Assembly (NCBI GenBank): GCA_019648995.1
Contig: BLXT01005511.1
Coordinates: 867,959 to 891,294, forward strand
DNA: 23,336 nt
DNA from: Plakobranchus ocellatus
Taxonomy: Eukaryota; Mollusca; Gastropoda; Plakobranchidae
Direction: 5' to 3'
The translations under genes and the position numbers were made by a program. Every line of letters begins with the position of its first letter. The stretch's first letter is position 1. The notes under the pieces were generated by a model that saw only the letters and a program-made list of their open reading frames with translations, was not told the DNA's origin and did no database searches. Shown in pieces: positions 21,283 to 23,336 of the stretch.

Positions 21283-21897
21283 GTGAGTTCAGTATTTAAC
21301 AACTATGTGCTATGAGCAAATTTTCAGTGATCTCAGAATGTGCCTCTACTTGTTTTGAACAATAGGTCTCAAAGCATGTCATCTTTTTCTGTAGAGTCCA
21401 TGTATAAGTTGAAATCGCTCTAATAGTATTTTTTTATTTTTTTTAAATCCAGATTTCTCTTCTTTTAGTTTTGCAGTCTTTAAATTTGAATCAAAGATCA
21501 CATCAGATCTAATGTAGCAAGAGAAGTAAATTTATAATAAAGGTGCATGATTGCAAGCTTCTGCAGTTGATCTATGTTGATCTAGCGTATAAGTACGTGG
21601 TGTTATTTATGCCTTAATAATGATAGCGTGCACATGCCTAGACTGAAGTATCTTCTATCAATAAAGATGTATTTTGAAAAGTAATGAACCATTAAATGCA
21701 AACAAGGCCATTGCAAACTTTAAATTTGCCATAAAGTATATAAAATGTAGTTAGGTCAATAAGTGACACAGTTTTATTTGAAAGTAGTTTTTCCTGTGGT
21801 GGTTATACTTATAAAATGTAAAACAATGTGACTAACATTAATGGACTCCTTTACCCATTCCCTCGAATCCCCCTCTCAACCTTTCTGTTCCTTACAG
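21283..21897 (+). other. Intron 1 of the Rab40 gene
   Basis: A 615-bp intron from the GTGAGT donor to a pyrimidine-rich acceptor ending CCTTACAG. AT-rich; no repeats or embedded gene seen. Confidence 0.85.
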
Positions 21898-21958
21898 GCA
21901 TTGACTACAAAACTACAATCATTTTATTGGATGGCAAAAGAGTCAAGCTGCAGTTGTG
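21898..21958 (+). CDS. RAB40: Rab40-family small GTPase, second coding exon
   Basis: A 61-bp exon after a CTTTCTGTTCCTTACAG acceptor. With one base from the previous exon it encodes G-IDYKTTIILLDGKRVKLQLW, the switch I and beta2-beta3 segment that precedes the DTSGQ (G3) motif in Rab40 proteins. It ends two bases into the Trp codon at a GTAATG donor, weak at +5. The next exon should begin by completing Trp and reading DTSGQ, but it lies outside the window. The exon is too short to appear as a stand-alone open frame. It was found by family alignment and splice signals. Confidence 0.9.
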
Positions 21959-21974
21959 GTAATGAAGAAACATA

Positions 21975-23235
21975 TAGGGTGGGCTGAAAAGTAATGCCTG
22001 CTTGGCCTTAACTATCTTATTTTAAAATACTTTTACTCACAAATGGCGCTTTAATAGAAAGCTTAGAATCTCAGCCACATTGTAATGATGTGATACCTGT
22101 TTTATTTTTCATCATGGTCTTTGTTGCAATCCACACAGAGCTGCTTCAGACATTTTTGCATCCTGTCCCAGTAGAAATGAGTAAACTTTTGTCTACATTG
22201 GAACCAAACATTGGCCTCAATATCAGCAATGTTGACTTTGTGGTTTGTTTCAAATACTCCTGTAGTTGATAGAACAGGAAAATGTTTAAGGGAGCTAAGT
22301 CTGGATTGTGCAAGGAAAAGGAAATAAAGCTGCATGAGAGCATCATTTGATTTATATCCATCAGGTGGGGGCAGGGTTATCATGCTGTAGATTGTGGTTT
22401 TCCCAGGGCAAACCCATTTCTGCAGAGCTTTTGGCACATTTTTCATGTTACAGTATTTGTTTTTAGGTCACAGATTTCCCCTGTTCCAAAAATTGTATCT
22501 ACACAAAGCCTTCTCAGTCCCAGAAAATGGGAAATAGCACTTTTCTTGCTAATGCCTCACCTTGAATTTTTGTAGTCTGAAAGGGAAGGGGGGAGTTTGA
22601 ATGCTACTTTTCAACTTTCGTTTGCTTTCTAGGTGGTAGCAAAGTGTAGATGACTTATCAATGGCTTTGTTGCACACGAGCTGAAAGCATTGTATTTTCT
22701 CTTAGACCATTTCAAGAGGTCTGACAGATACTTTACTTATAATTATAATTCAGATGTCCATAGGGATGTGCAAACTTCCATAGCAATCTCTTTCTTGCTC
22801 ACTACATCAATTGGTCATTGGACTTATCTTAATACACTTGATTAGGAGCATTTTGCAACTTACCGCTGTGCCTTTTATCATACAATTGGGTTATAGTTGG
22901 ATGTTCTCCTTTTAAAGATCTTCACCATCACTTGATAGTGCTGACCTCAATATTAACCTCATCATAGTCAGATCTCATTCTGCAATAATTGTTTACTGCT
23001 GAACAGCCTTTGGGCCGTTAGAAGTTCAATAACAGCATTTTTCTCATGTCTAAGGTACCCACCAACATATTGTGATGTAATTTTGAGCTTTCATTGCATC
23101 ATATTGTATTGGTATTTTTGTCTACGTAATCAAATATTTAGAGAGTATTAATAGATATTTTCATTGTCCTAAAATGAATAACTAAATCCATAGCTATTCT
23201 ATCGCCAAACAAGTATTTCTTTTCAATTCACCCTT
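21975..23235 (-). mobile_element. Decayed, nearly full-length mariner (Tc1/mariner) transposon in Rab40 intron 2
   Basis: The left end starts TAGGGTGGGCTGAAAAGT at 21975. The right end, read inversely, is GGGTGAATTGAAAAGAAAT ending at 23233, with 23 of 30 terminal bases matching. Both ends are next to TA dinucleotides, as expected for TA target duplication. Length is about 1.26 kb, the usual mariner size. The transposase remnant inside runs on the minus strand, antisense to Rab40. Insertion starts about 18 bp into the intron. The divergence of the termini and the many disruptions of the coding part show an old copy. Confidence 0.85.
22102..23050 (-). pseudogene. Mariner transposase pseudogene
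   Basis: Family: mariner transposases have an N-terminal helix-turn-helix DNA-binding region and a DDD catalytic domain. Seen in conceptual translation, N to C: AVIELLTA near 23030 with a shift into GCSAVNNYCRMRSDYDEVNI, DKRHSGK near 22880, LESKRKLKSS near 22625 (the ESKR-x-SMEW block), KKF-like QKFKVRH, YNFWNRG (the VFWD block), HDNPAPT near 22378, PDLAPLNIFLFYQLQEYLK near 22300, and a FYWDRMQKCLKQ to DEK tail with a stop at 22102. Between the second and third Asp there are about 77 bp instead of the 102 bp expected for DD34D, meaning an internal deletion with frameshift. Several further stops and shifts occur. Not functional. Confidence 0.85.
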
Positions 23236-23336
23236 GTACATTTACAACTGGAAAAGAAAATTTGCAATTTGCTAGAAGGCAAATGTGCAAACCATGATAT
23301 GTCAAATTTTGTTTTGATTCTACCTTTGCATGTTTA
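23236..23336 (+). other. Rab40 intron 2, continuing past the window
   Basis: About 100 bases of AT-rich sequence after the mariner right end. No exon seen before the window ends. Confidence 0.6.

Noticed and set aside
22595..22620. TACTTTTCA near 22610 as the right terminus of a short mariner deletion derivative.
   Set aside because: Transposase blocks continue beyond it to about 23050, and a better terminal repeat is present at 23233.

Overview
The window is eukaryotic, almost certainly animal, nuclear DNA. It is AT-rich, with spliced genes (GT/AG junctions and frame-consistent exon joins), long introns, GA/TG microsatellites and decayed transposons. The source is probably a marine or freshwater invertebrate, with a mollusc (gastropod) as the leading guess. 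That guess rests only on general texture: many TAGGCCTA-like and TAGATCTAGATCT palindromes, long GA tracts, and a Rab40-type GTPase gene. There are no prokaryotic operons, CRISPR arrays, rRNA genes or convincing tRNA genes.

Left part (1 to about 6140, minus strand): three consecutive coding exons of one gene. Two small exons (6082-6137 and 5680-5739) join in frame to a giant 4.77 kb exon (5061-289). They encode a charged helical segment followed by a very long, Ser/Lys-rich, probably disordered protein. This protein carries about nine copies of a 13-residue acidic repeat (DKIDDLDNLQPLT-like). I do not recognise the gene. A long GA/CT microsatellite lies in the intron just upstream of the giant exon's acceptor. 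The gene continues beyond both ends of the visible exons.

Middle (6140-13650): non-coding DNA with a second GA tract, a TG-based minisatellite (about 7195-7438), a small foldback (8893-9025) and the most interesting structure in the window. This is a transposon-like element (9176-13643) interrupted by a second, younger copy of the same family (10075-12126). The family has CAGACCTGCCAAC termini and 6-bp target duplications. No transposase was found in either copy, so both look non-autonomous.

Right-middle (13650-21000): non-coding DNA. It holds a second, inverted copy of a short dispersed module (about 14890-15010), a 365-bp foldback bounded by TAGATCTAGATCT palindromes, a broken non-LTR reverse transcriptase tail (16638-16905), a GC-richer anomalous block (about 17860-19110) and a 3 x 62 bp tandem repeat (19616-19801).

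Right end (21090-end, plus strand): the first two coding exons of a Rab40-family small GTPase. A nearly full-length but heavily decayed mariner transposon (about 21975-23235, transposase on the minus strand) sits in the following intron, starting about 18 bp after the donor splice site. The remaining Rab40 exons are outside the window. The two host genes are unrelated, and nothing suggests a functional cluster.
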